Shown here piece by piece: positions 8,085 through 15,052 of a stretch of DNA of 18,747 bases (positions are counted from its first letter, which is position 1; each line of letters begins with the position of its first letter). The DNA lies in the NCBI GenBank assembly GCA_028868235.1, contig JAGWUW010000012.1, forward strand, positions 1 to 18,747, read 5' to 3'. The translations under genes were made by a program, and so were the position numbers. Source of the stretch: Betaproteobacteria bacterium (lineage in GTDB: Bacteria; Pseudomonadota; Gammaproteobacteria; Burkholderiales; Rhodocyclaceae). The notes beneath the pieces are model-generated. The model ran no database searches. It was not told where the DNA came from and worked only from the letters and a program-made list of their open reading frames with translations.

Positions 8085-8843
8085 ATGGACCTGAAATTGA
8101 CAGGCAAGCGGGCGCTGATCACCGGCGCGTCTAAGGGTATCGGTCTTGCCGCAGCCTTCTCGCTCGGTCGTGAAGGTTGCGACGTGGTTATCGCCGCGCG
8201 AAGCAGCGATGCGCTTACCCGCGCGGAAAGCGAACTGCGTGATGCGGGGATCACGGCAACCGCCATAGCCTGCGACCTGAGCCGCGAGGAAGCCCAGGAT
8301 ACCTTGTCCGCACAGTGCGGGGAGGTTGACATCTTGGTCAACAATGCCGGCGCGATCCCGCCTGGGTCCTTGCAGGAACTGGACATGCAGCGCTGGCGGA
8401 CGGCGTGGGATCTCAAGGTCTTCGGCTATATTGCGCTCACCCGGAAGCTTTACCAGCGGATTGCGCGGAACAAGGGAGTCATCGTCAACATAATCGGTGC
8501 CGGCGGCGAACGTTTTCCGCCCGATTACATTGCGGGGGCGGCCGGCAATGCTGCGCTGATGGCTTTCGTGAAGGCGCTCGGGCGCTCCTCATGTCGCGAC
8601 GGCGTCCGGGTGGTCGGGATCAACCCGGGATACGTGCAGACCGATCGCGTTAGAGTTATGATGCAGGCGGTTGCTGAAAAGGACCTCGGTAGCGCCGATC
8701 GTTGGGAAGAACTGTTTGCCCACCTGCCATTCGGACGAGCGGCAAAGGCAGAGGAAATCGGTGATGCCGTCGCCTTTCTTGCATCGCCGCTGTCCGGCTA
8801 TACATCGGGCACAATTCTCACCATTGATGGCGGCCACGTTTGA
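8085..8843 (+). CDS. SDR-fold protein lacking the canonical catalytic tetrad
   Basis: Rossmann-fold SDR-like protein of 252 residues. The cofactor half is normal: TGASKGIG (13-20), R39 after beta2 (suggests NADP), CDLS, and NNAG (86-89). The catalytic half is not. The tetrad Asn is Lys (K111 in WDLKVFG), the Ser strand reads NIIGAGGERF (135-144) with Gly where Ser is expected, and there is no YxxxK: the only Tyr is Y148 in DYIAGAAGN, with Ala at +4, while Asn155 aligns with the usual Lys. The C-terminal TSGTILTIDGGH is conserved, so the gene is not decaying. It may use a different catalytic arrangement or be non-catalytic. ATG 8085 has AGGA at 8074-8077 and follows the previous SDR by 57 bp, probably in the same operon. 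Confidence 0.9.
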   Translation: MDLKLTGKRALITGASKGIGLAAAFSLGREGCDVVIAARSSDALTRAESELRDAGITATAIACDLSREEAQDTLSAQCGEVDILVNNAGAIPPGSLQELDMQRWRTAWDLKVFGYIALTRKLYQRIARNKGVIVNIIGAGGERFPPDYIAGAAGNAALMAFVKALGRSSCRDGVRVVGINPGYVQTDRVRVMMQAVAEKDLGSADRWEELFAHLPFGRAAKAEEIGDAVAFLASPLSGYTSGTILTIDGGHV

Positions 8844-8920
8844 TTTGACGTTCAAGGCGCACGCGGGCTTTTTGCCTGGCCAAGAGGTCAGCCTGCTGAG
8901 CTGATTGCGCCACCGCCAGT

Positions 8921-8939
8921 CTTAGTGCAGTTGTTCTAG
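8921..8939 (+). promoter_or_regulatory. candidate operator upstream of hydratase fusion gene (motif site B)
   Basis: CTTAGTGCAGTTGTTCTAG matches the sequence at 14040-14058 in 16 of 19 positions, and both lie shortly upstream of a plus-strand start. The site is about 90 bp before ATG 9030. The TGTTCT inside could be a -10, but the position 17 bp upstream (GCCACC) is not a good -35, so an activator or repressor site is more likely. Confidence 0.45.
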
Positions 8940-8983
8940 TTACGGCTGGCATGAAGCGGCGCAATAGTCCATCTTCTCCCGAC

Positions 8984-9001
8984 TCCCGGGAGCACCCGGG
9001 A
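8984..9001 (+). promoter_or_regulatory. leader hairpin next to the Shine-Dalgarno of the hydratase fusion gene
   Basis: TCCCGGG (8984-8990) and CCCGGGA (8995-9001) pair around an AGCA loop. Outer CTTCT (8973-8977) and AGAAG (9005-9009) can extend the structure. It ends 7 bp before the strong AGGAGG at 9017-9022, so it would sit in the mRNA leader and could affect translation or stability. Confidence 0.4.
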
Positions 9002-9029
9002 AGCAGAAGGAAATCGAGGAGGCACCCGG

Positions 9030-10667
9030 ATGCCGGTACTTCAACTTAGTCGCGATGGCGCGGTAGGGATCATCACGATCAATGAGCCACCGGTCAACGT
9101 GCTCAGCGTCAACGTTCGCAAAGCATTGCTTGAGGGCTTTGCCGCGATGCGTGCCGATCCCGATATCGAAGCGATCGTGCTGGTCTGCGGTGGTCGGACT
9201 TTCATCGCCGGTTTCGATATCTCGGAGTTCGACGGTGGTCTGCAAGAGCCTCACTTGCAGCGCGTGCTGGACGCGGTGGAGCACGTCGGTAAGCCAACCG
9301 TCGCGGCAATCCACGGCACGGCGTTGGGCGGCGGCTTCGAGCTGGCGATGCTGTGCAGCCACCGGATCGCGGTCCCCTCCGCTGCGGTTGGACTACCCGA
9401 GGTCAAGATCGGACTGATGCCCGGCGCTGGAGGCACCCAGCGCCTGCCTCGCGTAGTTGGCCCGGAACTCGCGCTGGACCTGATGCTTAGCGGGCGATCG
9501 GTCGGTGGCGCAGAGGCGCTTAAACTTGGCTTGATTGATTGCCTCGCCAAGGAAGGTCAGCTCGAAGCAGATGCGATCACATTTGCAGGACGAATTATCG
9601 AGGCGAACGGTCCATTGCCGCGGATAAGTGATCGTCAGGAGCTGGTGGATCCATTCCGGGGCAGGTCCGAATTTTTTGCCGCCTACCGTGAAAGCAGGGC
9701 TGCGGAATTTCGCGGCTTCAACGCACATGAGGCGATCATCTCAGCAGTCGAGGCGGCTGTGGAACTGCCTATAGCTGAGGGACTCCAGTGCGAGCGGGAG
9801 CTTTGCAATGCCTTGGTGGAAACCCGCCAGAGCCTTGCTCAGCGCCATGCTTTTTTTGCCGAACGTCGCGCCGCAAAGATTCCGGGGGAGCTCCTGTCAG
9901 GGGAAACCCGGCGAATCGTGTCGATCCGCATCCATGGCAATGGCGAAGGGGCTGAAGCGGCGGCACGGTACTTTGCAGGCAGTCGGGTCCCCGTCGGCAA
10001 GTTTGACCCGGCGGGCTGTGAGGCGGGCGGCACATACCTGATTGTCGTCACCGGTAACGCGGGTTTGCCCCATTGCATCCCAAGCGAGGCGATCGTCGTC
10101 CTTACCGAAGATTTCGCCATGCTCGATGACTATGCAGCGAAGGCCGATGTGCCTGAAAATGTGTTGGGCCTCAAGCTGCGCTCGGACGGGCGGCGACTCG
10201 CGGAGGTCGTCCGTGGCCAACGCAGCGATCCTGCCTCCCTGGGTGCTCTTGTGGACCTGTTGCGACGTTCGGGGAAAGTCCCGGTGCTGTGCACGCCTTC
10301 CCCCGGCCTCGTCCGGGACCGCCTGCTGGCCACGCTGCGCGGCGGCGCTGAGCAACTGCGCGAGGAGGGCGTAGCTGCCTCGCTCATAGATGGGGCTTTG
10401 TATGACTATGGCTTCAGATCGGGGCTACTCTTCGGTGATGTGGATGCCATTTCTCACGCACTGAACCAAACAGGCATGGACGGTCTCATTGAACGCTTGC
10501 TCGCACCCGTGGTGGAAGAGGGAAGGCGATTGATAGCAGAAGGAATTGTGCAGCGAGCATCAGACATAGACATCGCGGCGATCCACGGCCTCGATTGGCC
10601 GATCTATACCGGCGGCCCCATGTTCTGGAACGCGACGTGCAGTGGCGAACCGGCAATGACCGGCTGA
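9030..10667 (+). CDS. enoyl-CoA hydratase fused to a degenerate 3-hydroxyacyl-CoA dehydrogenase domain
   Basis: Related to FadB/FadJ-type multifunctional proteins but only 545 residues, where relatives are about 680-720. The N-terminal crotonase domain (1-190) looks active: oxyanion-hole segment FIAGFDISEF (58-67), catalytic Glu104 in GGGFELAM and Glu124 in GLPEVKIGLMPGAGG. The dehydrogenase part (from about 295) is eroded. The NAD loop is GNGEGA (303-308), not GxGxxG. Only about 70 residues separate it from the active-site strand, much shorter than usual, so the NAD domain is shortened. The catalytic His of GLHFF is Lys382 (GLKLR), the Asn of the GFxxNR motif is Asp430 (GLVRDR), while the Glu of LEVV persists (E392). 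The C-terminal domain is recognisable to GGPMFW (528-533) and then stops early. ATG 9030 has a strong AGGAGG (9017-9022). Predicted role: hydratase only. Confidence 0.88.
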   Translation: MPVLQLSRDGAVGIITINEPPVNVLSVNVRKALLEGFAAMRADPDIEAIVLVCGGRTFIAGFDISEFDGGLQEPHLQRVLDAVEHVGKPTVAAIHGTALGGGFELAMLCSHRIAVPSAAVGLPEVKIGLMPGAGGTQRLPRVVGPELALDLMLSGRSVGGAEALKLGLIDCLAKEGQLEADAITFAGRIIEANGPLPRISDRQELVDPFRGRSEFFAAYRESRAAEFRGFNAHEAIISAVEAAVELPIAEGLQCERELCNALVETRQSLAQRHAFFAERRAAKIPGELLSGETRRIVSIRIHGNGEGAEAAARYFAGSRVPVGKFDPAGCEAGGTYLIVVTGNAGLPHCIPSEAIVVLTEDFAMLDDYAAKADVPENVLGLKLRSDGRRLAEVVRGQRSDPASLGALVDLLRRSGKVPVLCTPSPGLVRDRLLATLRGGAEQLREEGVAASLIDGALYDYGFRSGLLFGDVDAISHALNQTGMDGLIERLLAPVVEEGRRLIAEGIVQRASDIDIAAIHGLDWPIYTGGPMFWNATCSGEPAMTG

Positions 10668-10679
10668 CACTGCAGCTGG

Positions 10680-10722
10680 AAAGGGATGATGCTTCGCCCA
10701 TTGGCATCAACTCATCCCCTTT
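10680..10722 (+). terminator. stem-loop after the hydratase fusion gene
   Basis: The outer arms AAAGGGAT (10680-10687) and ATCCCCTTT (10714-10722, one bulged C) enclose inner arms GATGC (10688-10692) and GCATC (10704-10708). It lies 12 bp after the stop codon. No long T-run follows, so this is a possible rather than certain terminator. Confidence 0.4.
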
Positions 10723-10794
10723 GCATTCGCTCTTGCCAGAGTTCCGCGACAAAATTGCTATCGGATTTGTCTATTCTGGGTGACGAACTCAAAC

Positions 10795-10805
10795 GGTTGT
10801 ACTAA
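10795..10805 (+). promoter_or_regulatory. candidate operator upstream of Rieske alpha gene (motif site C)
   Basis: GGTTGTACTAA shares GTTGTACT with site D (14048-14058) and GTTGTWCTA with site B. It lies about 77 bp before ATG 10883. No matching -35 is seen 16-18 bp upstream. Confidence 0.4.
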
Positions 10806-10882
10806 TGTGGTGGCAGGGATGCGATAGATCCTGGTCTGATATGGCGGATTGGGCAAGATGTTGGCATCCGTGGGAGATCCAT

Positions 10883-12175
10883 ATGACGACATTGGCAAAG
10901 CCAGATGGCAACGCCGGGCGCTGGGTGCGTGAAGATGCAAAAGCGGGAACGTTCAAGGTCAGCCGTGAGGCGTTCACCAGCCAGGAAGTGCTGGATCTTG
11001 AGAAGGAGCGCATCTTTGACCGCTCATGGCTCTATCTGGGTCACGCATCGGAGCTCAAAAGCGCGAATGATTACCTGACCCGTTCCGTTGGCGGGCGCGA
11101 ACTGATTTTCAACCGGAACCGCAAGGGGGAGTATCAGGCTTTTTTTAATGTGTGTCCGCACCGCGGCGCCCAGGTGGTTCGCGAGCCGAAAGGAAACGCG
11201 ATCAGCTTCAAATGCTTCTACCATGGCTGGGCGTTTAACAACAATGGCAAGTTCGCCACCAAGTCCAGTCCGAAGACCTATCCTGAAAGCTTCGATTGTG
11301 ATGGCTCGGTAGACTTGCTGCGCGTGCCGCGTTTGGATTCCTATCGTGATTTCTTCTTCATCAGCTACGATGAAAGCATAGTGCCTCTGCCTGGTTACCT
11401 TGCCGGTGTGAAAGAAATACTGAATTTTATCGGCGATCAATCACCCAATGGCATGGAAATCGTTGGTGGCACGCAAGAATACAGCATTCGGGCCAATTGG
11501 AAGCTGCTCTGCGAAAACAGCTACGATGGATATCACGCGGCAGAAACACACGAGACCTACTTCGAGTACCTGATCGATGAGTTGGGCGGCGTTGATGCGG
11601 TCAACTTCAAGGCGCTAAACGAACATAATGGCATTCTCGACCTTGGGAACGGTCATGCGGCCACGCAGGTCAAGGCACCTTGGGGGCGTCCGATTGCACG
11701 AGCCATTCCGACATGGGGAGAGAAGGGCAAGGCAGACGAACAGCGAATCCTCGCTGAACTTACCGAGCGCGTCGGGCCGGAACGTGCCCTGAAAATCGCC
11801 GATTAGGATCGCAACACGGGCGTGTTCCCGAATCTCGTGGTCAACGACATCATGGCGATTACCGTACGCACGTTCTACCCTGTGGCACCGGATCTGATGA
11901 ACGTTCGCTCATGGGCGCTCGCGCCGAAAGGCGAGGAGCCGGAGGCAAGGCATCGACGTCTCAACAACTTCCTCGAATTTCTGGGGCCGGGCGGGTTTGC
12001 CACGCCGGATGACGTGGAAGCACTGGAATCCGCGCAGCGCGGATACGGCGCACTCAAATTTGCTCCATGGAATGATATTTCCCGCGGGATGCATCGTGAA
12101 GTACCGCTCATGGATGACGAGGAGCAGATGCGGGCATTCTGGCGGGAATGGAAGCGCAGGATGGAGGGCGAATGA
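10883..12175 (+). pseudogene. Rieske aromatic-ring-hydroxylating oxygenase alpha subunit, interrupted by an in-frame TAG at 11804-11806
   Basis: Large subunit of a Rieske non-heme iron oxygenase, which would add O2 to an aromatic or related ring using electrons from a ferredoxin. The full frame is 430 codons, normal for the family. The Rieske cluster ligands are C91-P-H93 and C111-x2-H114 (CPHRG ... CFYHGW). The mononuclear-iron histidines are H218 and H223 (NWKLLCENSYDGYHAAETH). The third ligand, an Asp in [13 protein letters not shown], lies at about 376-377. Codon 308 is TAG within KIAD-stop-DRN. Relatives have a Tyr codon here, so a single TAT/TAC to TAG change explains it. The frame continues intact for 122 codons to a normal TGA, and the beta subunit gene overlaps by ATGA. 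The 307-residue product would lack the Asp ligand and should be inactive. This could be a recent mutation, a sequencing error, or amber readthrough. The start is ATG 10883 after GGGAG (10872-10876). Confidence 0.9.
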
Positions 12176-12696
12176 TGGCCGAACAAGATGCTGCCGGAAC
12201 CCGGTCCGCATTGAAACTGCGAACTCGTGCCGAGTATGAGGATTTCCTCTTCAATGAGGCTGCCTTGCTCGATGAATGGCGGCCCGACGAATGGCTTGCG
12301 CTGTTCACGACCGATTCGATCTACGAGGTGCCCACGATGGGGCAGGGCCTCGAAACCGGGCCTGACAATACCTTGTACTACGTTGCAGACGATTACCGCC
12401 GGTTGCAGCACCGGGTAAAACGGCTCGGAAAGCCTTCTGCGCACGCCGAGTGGCCGCATTCAACCCATGTCCGCGCGGTGAACAATGTGCGGATCCTGGG
12501 CGTCGAAGAGCTTGGCGTTCACATCGCCTGCACCTTCACGACCTATCGCTCAAAGCACCATGTCACCGACACCTATATTGGCCATGCGCACTACTGGCTG
12601 GTGGACGAAGGCGGGGAAATCCGGATTAACGCAAAGCGTGTGCTGCTGGGAATGAATAGCCTCCAGCCTCACGGCAAGGTGAGCATTATTCTCTGA
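12172..12696 (+). CDS. Rieske oxygenase beta (small) subunit
   Basis: Small structural subunit (174 residues, NTF2/SnoaL-like fold) that joins alpha in an alpha3beta3 oxygenase. Typical features are [20 protein letters not shown] near the N-terminus followed by [11 protein letters not shown], a central [13 protein letters not shown] and the C-terminal [18 protein letters not shown]. The length fits the family (about 160-190). ATG 12172 overlaps the alpha stop as ATGA, with AGGATGGAGGG just upstream (ATG 12175 is an alternative), so translation is coupled to alpha. If ribosomes stop at the alpha TAG, beta translation would depend on re-initiation or its own ribosome site. The beta gene itself is intact, which argues that any loss of alpha is recent. 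Confidence 0.9.
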   Translation: MMAEQDAAGTRSALKLRTRAEYEDFLFNEAALLDEWRPDEWLALFTTDSIYEVPTMGQGLETGPDNTLYYVADDYRRLQHRVKRLGKPSAHAEWPHSTHVRAVNNVRILGVEELGVHIACTFTTYRSKHHVTDTYIGHAHYWLVDEGGEIRINAKRVLLGMNSLQPHGKVSIIL

Positions 12697-12758
12697 GTGC
12701 TGGCCCAAGTGGTCACCGTACCACGAACGGCTTTTCTACTCTACCGTTTGCTGATCGA

Positions 12759-12792
12759 ACGGCAGCCTAACTCAAAAGAGATCGGCTGCCGT
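12759..12792. terminator. bidirectional terminator between convergent genes
   Basis: The arms ACGGCAGCC (12759-12767) and GGCTGCCGT (12784-12792) form a 9-bp stem. Inner CTC/GAG around AAAA (12771-12780) gives a second short stem. It lies between the plus-strand beta subunit gene (ends 12696) and the minus-strand kinase gene (ends 12816). It is followed by a T-rich, not continuous T, sequence on the plus strand. Confidence 0.6.
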
Positions 12793-12815
12793 CGTGTCTT
12801 GCTGTCTTTCGGGTC

Positions 12816-13889
12816 CTAGCGCTTGATCCCAAGTGCATCGAGCACATCCAGATCGTCCGCAGCTTGTGAGAAGCGATAGGAATACAGGATAGTGTTGGCC
12901 TCAGGCATCTGCTCGTGCGGGGTCGGAACGGCGACCGCCAACCCATGCATCGTTTGGCGCCGGTGTTCGAGCCAGGCCTCATCGAAGCTCGGCGCATGGT
13001 CGCAATAGGTGCCCAGCACTTGCAGGTAGTGGCGAAGCAGGTCACGTTCGTTGGCTCGCCGATCCTCGATGGAGAGGGCGCAAGTCATGAAATAGGTGAC
13101 GTCATGTCCCCAACTGCCGGGCATGCTGCATTGCCAGTCAAGAATCCCGGGGGCAGCATCTGCTTCGTAAAAGGAATTGCCGAGGTGAAGGTCGGCATGG
13201 ATGTAGGTCTGCGGCTGGCTGTCGTTAAGCTCCCACAGCCTGTCAACCGCGCGCTCGATCAGGTCACCGTCGCGCGTTGCCTCGGGCATGTACGCAGAAG
13301 CCGGCATCTCCATCACCTGGTTCCACCAACTGCGACGAAGCTGCCACTTCATGAAGACGCGTAGTGGTTCTTTCTGGGCAGTGTAATTCTTCAGGCGCGG
13401 ATCGTTCCACCAGCGGCCATGGTATTCACCCATGAGCTCAAGCATGGCCGCGACCCTGTCAGGCGTGATCGGACGGTTTGGTGCGCCAAAAGTCGCGCCC
13501 CTGGCGGTCAGGTCTTCCAGCAGCACGATGCCCTGGCGGGTCGCTTCGTCGAATTCTGCATAATAGCACTTGGGAAAGTTGATCTTCAATTCCGGCGCGA
13601 CCTCGGTAAAAAAGCGCACCTCGATAGCCAGGCCCCCCCAGATCCGCTTGAGCACACGAGGATCAAAGCCCCCCTTGATGTACATCTGCGGGGGAAGCTC
13701 CGCGCGTTGGCCCGCTTCATTGTACTGCATGCGCAGACGGGCCTTGCTTGAGGTCGTATGCATGCCGCTATCGAAAGTGAACGAAATCACTTCAACGCCA
13801 GGATAGCGCTGCGAAAGCGCCTGCGTCAGCCATTCACAGCTGATCGCCTCAAAAGTCAGCGGTGGGGGGATTCTTTCGGCAGCCGTCAT
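12816..13889 (-). CDS. phosphotransferase family protein (APH / ecdysteroid-kinase-like)
   Basis: Kinase-fold small-molecule phosphotransferase, 357 residues. Numbering from the chosen start: ATP-binding Lys72 (MYIKGG) with Glu90 (IEVRFFTEV) as its likely partner, hinge region VLLEDLTARG (122-131), EYHGRWW (155-161), catalytic-loop Brenner motif HADLHLGN (231-238), and metal-binding Asp251 in GILDWQ. All catalytic residues are present. Two starts are possible: AGGAG (13900-13896) directly abuts the ATG at 13895 but lies 6 bp from the ATG at 13889, so 13889 is preferred. The family includes aminoglycoside kinases, but also LvaA of Pseudomonas putida and the kinase domains of ACAD10/11, which phosphorylate 4-hydroxyacyl groups in acid catabolism. 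The setting beside CoA-ester enzymes favours a catabolic role over antibiotic resistance; that is inference. Confidence 0.88.
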   Translation of the reverse strand: MTAAERIPPPLTFEAISCEWLTQALSQRYPGVEVISFTFDSGMHTTSSKARLRMQYNEAGQRAELPPQMYIKGGFDPRVLKRIWGGLAIEVRFFTEVAPELKINFPKCYYAEFDEATRQGIVLLEDLTARGATFGAPNRPITPDRVAAMLELMGEYHGRWWNDPRLKNYTAQKEPLRVFMKWQLRRSWWNQVMEMPASAYMPEATRDGDLIERAVDRLWELNDSQPQTYIHADLHLGNSFYEADAAPGILDWQCSMPGSWGHDVTYFMTCALSIEDRRANERDLLRHYLQVLGTYCDHAPSFDEAWLEHRRQTMHGLAVAVPTPHEQMPEANTILYSYRFSQAADDLDVLDALGIKR

Positions 13890-13941
13890 CACCATCTCCT
13901 AGTTCGTTTCACTGCGATTAATGCGTGTGTTTTATTTTCAT

Positions 13942-13969
13942 GTTATCGCTGACTTTCCGAGAAGATCAA
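13942..13969 (-). promoter_or_regulatory. possible promoter of the kinase gene
   Basis: On the minus strand TTGATC (13969-13964) and GATAAC (13947-13942) are separated by 16 bp, each matching the sigma-70 consensus at 4 of 6 positions, about 53 bp before the kinase start. This gap (13890-14110) holds divergent promoters for the kinase and the SDR at 14111. Confidence 0.3.
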
Positions 13970-14027
13970 GTCAATGTGAAGGATCAGGCGGATTTCAGCA
14001 TGCCAAAGCAGCAGTAACATATCCTTG

Positions 14028-14056
14028 TTGACAGCCCTTCTTAATGCAGTTGTACT
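14028..14056 (+). promoter_or_regulatory. sigma-70-like promoter of SDR at 14111
   Basis: A perfect -35 TTGACA (14028-14033) and TGTACT (14051-14056, 4 of 6 matches to TATAAT) are spaced by exactly 17 bp. The likely start point is near 14063, giving a leader of about 48 nt. The -10 lies inside motif site D. Confidence 0.55.
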
Positions 14057-14075
14057 GGAACTATCTGGATAGATA
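14040..14075. promoter_or_regulatory. candidate operator at SDR promoter (motif site D)
   Basis: CTTAATGCAGTTGTACTGG (14040-14058) is nearly the same as the site before the hydratase fusion gene (8921-8939). It is followed by AACTAT and by an inverted repeat TATCT/AGATA (14062-14066 and 14071-14075). It overlaps the -10 and probable start point, as expected for a repressor site. Confidence 0.45.
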
Positions 14076-14110
14076 TGCAGGTTTTCGATCAGTCAACGAG
14101 AGGGTGAACC

Positions 14111-14986
14111 ATGGAGCGGCAGCCAGAAGTCGACCTGACAGGCAAAGTGGCGATTATAACCGGTGCCAGCCGAGGAATCGGTCGGCAGGCCGCGATCGAT
14201 TTTGCACGCCGAGGCGCGAACGTCGTGATCAGCGCCCGAACGGTCAACAATGATCCCAACGTCATCGGCAGCCTGAGCGCAACGGCAAAGGCGGTCGAGG
14301 AGGCCGGCGGCAAAGTCCTAATGGTCCAGGCGGATCTCACCCAGCGGGCTGACCTGAAGCGCTTGGTTGAGGAGGCGGTCGCGCATTTCGGAGGCGTCGA
14401 CATCCTGGTGAACAACGCCGGCGCAACTGAAGGCTCGGTGTGGTCGAAAGAATTCCTCGACATAACATTCGAGGAATGGACCAATCACTTTGATGTCCAT
14501 GTCCACGCGCCGTTCATCCTGATGCAGCTCGTAACCCCGATTATGGCATCGCGCGGCGGCGGGAGGATCATCAACATCACGACCGGATCAGCCGAGGCGC
14601 ATCGCCTTGTCGAAGAGGTGGTGCCTCCGACGGCATCATTCGGGCAGTCGGCTACGGTACCGAGCTATTTTGCAAGCAAGCGCGCACTTGACCGGCTAGG
14701 CAATGTCGTTTCGCCCGAATTGCGGAAATACAATGTGTTTGTAGTGACCATGCACCCGGGTTTCGTCGCCTCTGAAGTGGTTACCACGCGATTGGAGGGG
14801 CAGTCGAAGGAAGGCAAGGCGGTGCCAATCGATACCGGGATCCCAGCTCGGATGATCGTGTATTTCGCCGCCTGTGCAAACCCTGAAGAGTACACCGGAC
14901 GGCTGTTCAAGGCAGAGCGAGAATTTGCAGAATTGGGCTTGGATCGGAGCGATCTCGGGGCGGCTAAACTGGTAACATCCGGCTAG
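14111..14986 (+). CDS. SDR family oxidoreductase with enlarged active-site insertion
   Basis: SDR of 291 residues. TGASRGIG (17-24), NNAG (101-104), INITTGS (154-160) supplying the Ser position (T157/T158 or S160), Y186-x3-K190 (YFASK), and HPGFVAS. About 26 residues separate the Ser-strand motif from the catalytic Tyr, where about 13 is usual, so an insertion (HRLVEEVVPP and on) probably shapes the substrate pocket. The C-terminal tail after AACANPEEYTGR is also long. The tetrad Asn position reads VHVHAP. ATG 14111 follows GAGAGGG (14098-14104) by 6 bp. It is transcribed alone from the promoter at 14028, divergent from the kinase gene. Substrate unknown. Confidence 0.9.
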   Translation: MERQPEVDLTGKVAIITGASRGIGRQAAIDFARRGANVVISARTVNNDPNVIGSLSATAKAVEEAGGKVLMVQADLTQRADLKRLVEEAVAHFGGVDILVNNAGATEGSVWSKEFLDITFEEWTNHFDVHVHAPFILMQLVTPIMASRGGGRIINITTGSAEAHRLVEEVVPPTASFGQSATVPSYFASKRALDRLGNVVSPELRKYNVFVVTMHPGFVASEVVTTRLEGQSKEGKAVPIDTGIPARMIVYFAACANPEEYTGRLFKAEREFAELGLDRSDLGAAKLVTSG

Positions 14987-15002
14987 GCAGCCGCCTGTCA
15001 CC

Positions 15003-15023
15003 CACTTCCGGCTCGTTGAAGTG
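15003..15023. terminator. stem-loop between convergent genes
   Basis: CACTTC (15003-15008) pairs with GAAGTG (15018-15023) around a 9-nt loop. Outer CCC/GGG may add pairs with a bulge. It sits between the SDR stop (14986) and the end of the minus-strand phosphatase (15053). There is no clear T-run. Confidence 0.35.
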
Positions 15024-15052
15024 ACGGGTTGGCTTGTGGCAGCGATGTCCAG

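Noticed and set aside
10805..10882. Upstream in-frame ATG for the Rieske alpha gene
   Set aside because: It overlaps the candidate operator, has no good ribosome site and adds a Trp-rich tail not expected in the family; ATG 10883 is better.
11822..12175. Separate gene starting at GTG 11822
   Set aside because: It is in the same frame as the Rieske alpha gene and continues its family sequence, with no ribosome site; it is the 3' part of the interrupted gene.
12816..13889. Aminoglycoside resistance gene
   Set aside because: The fold is shared, but hinge and flanking sequence look like the broad ecdysteroid-kinase-like group and the context is catabolic.
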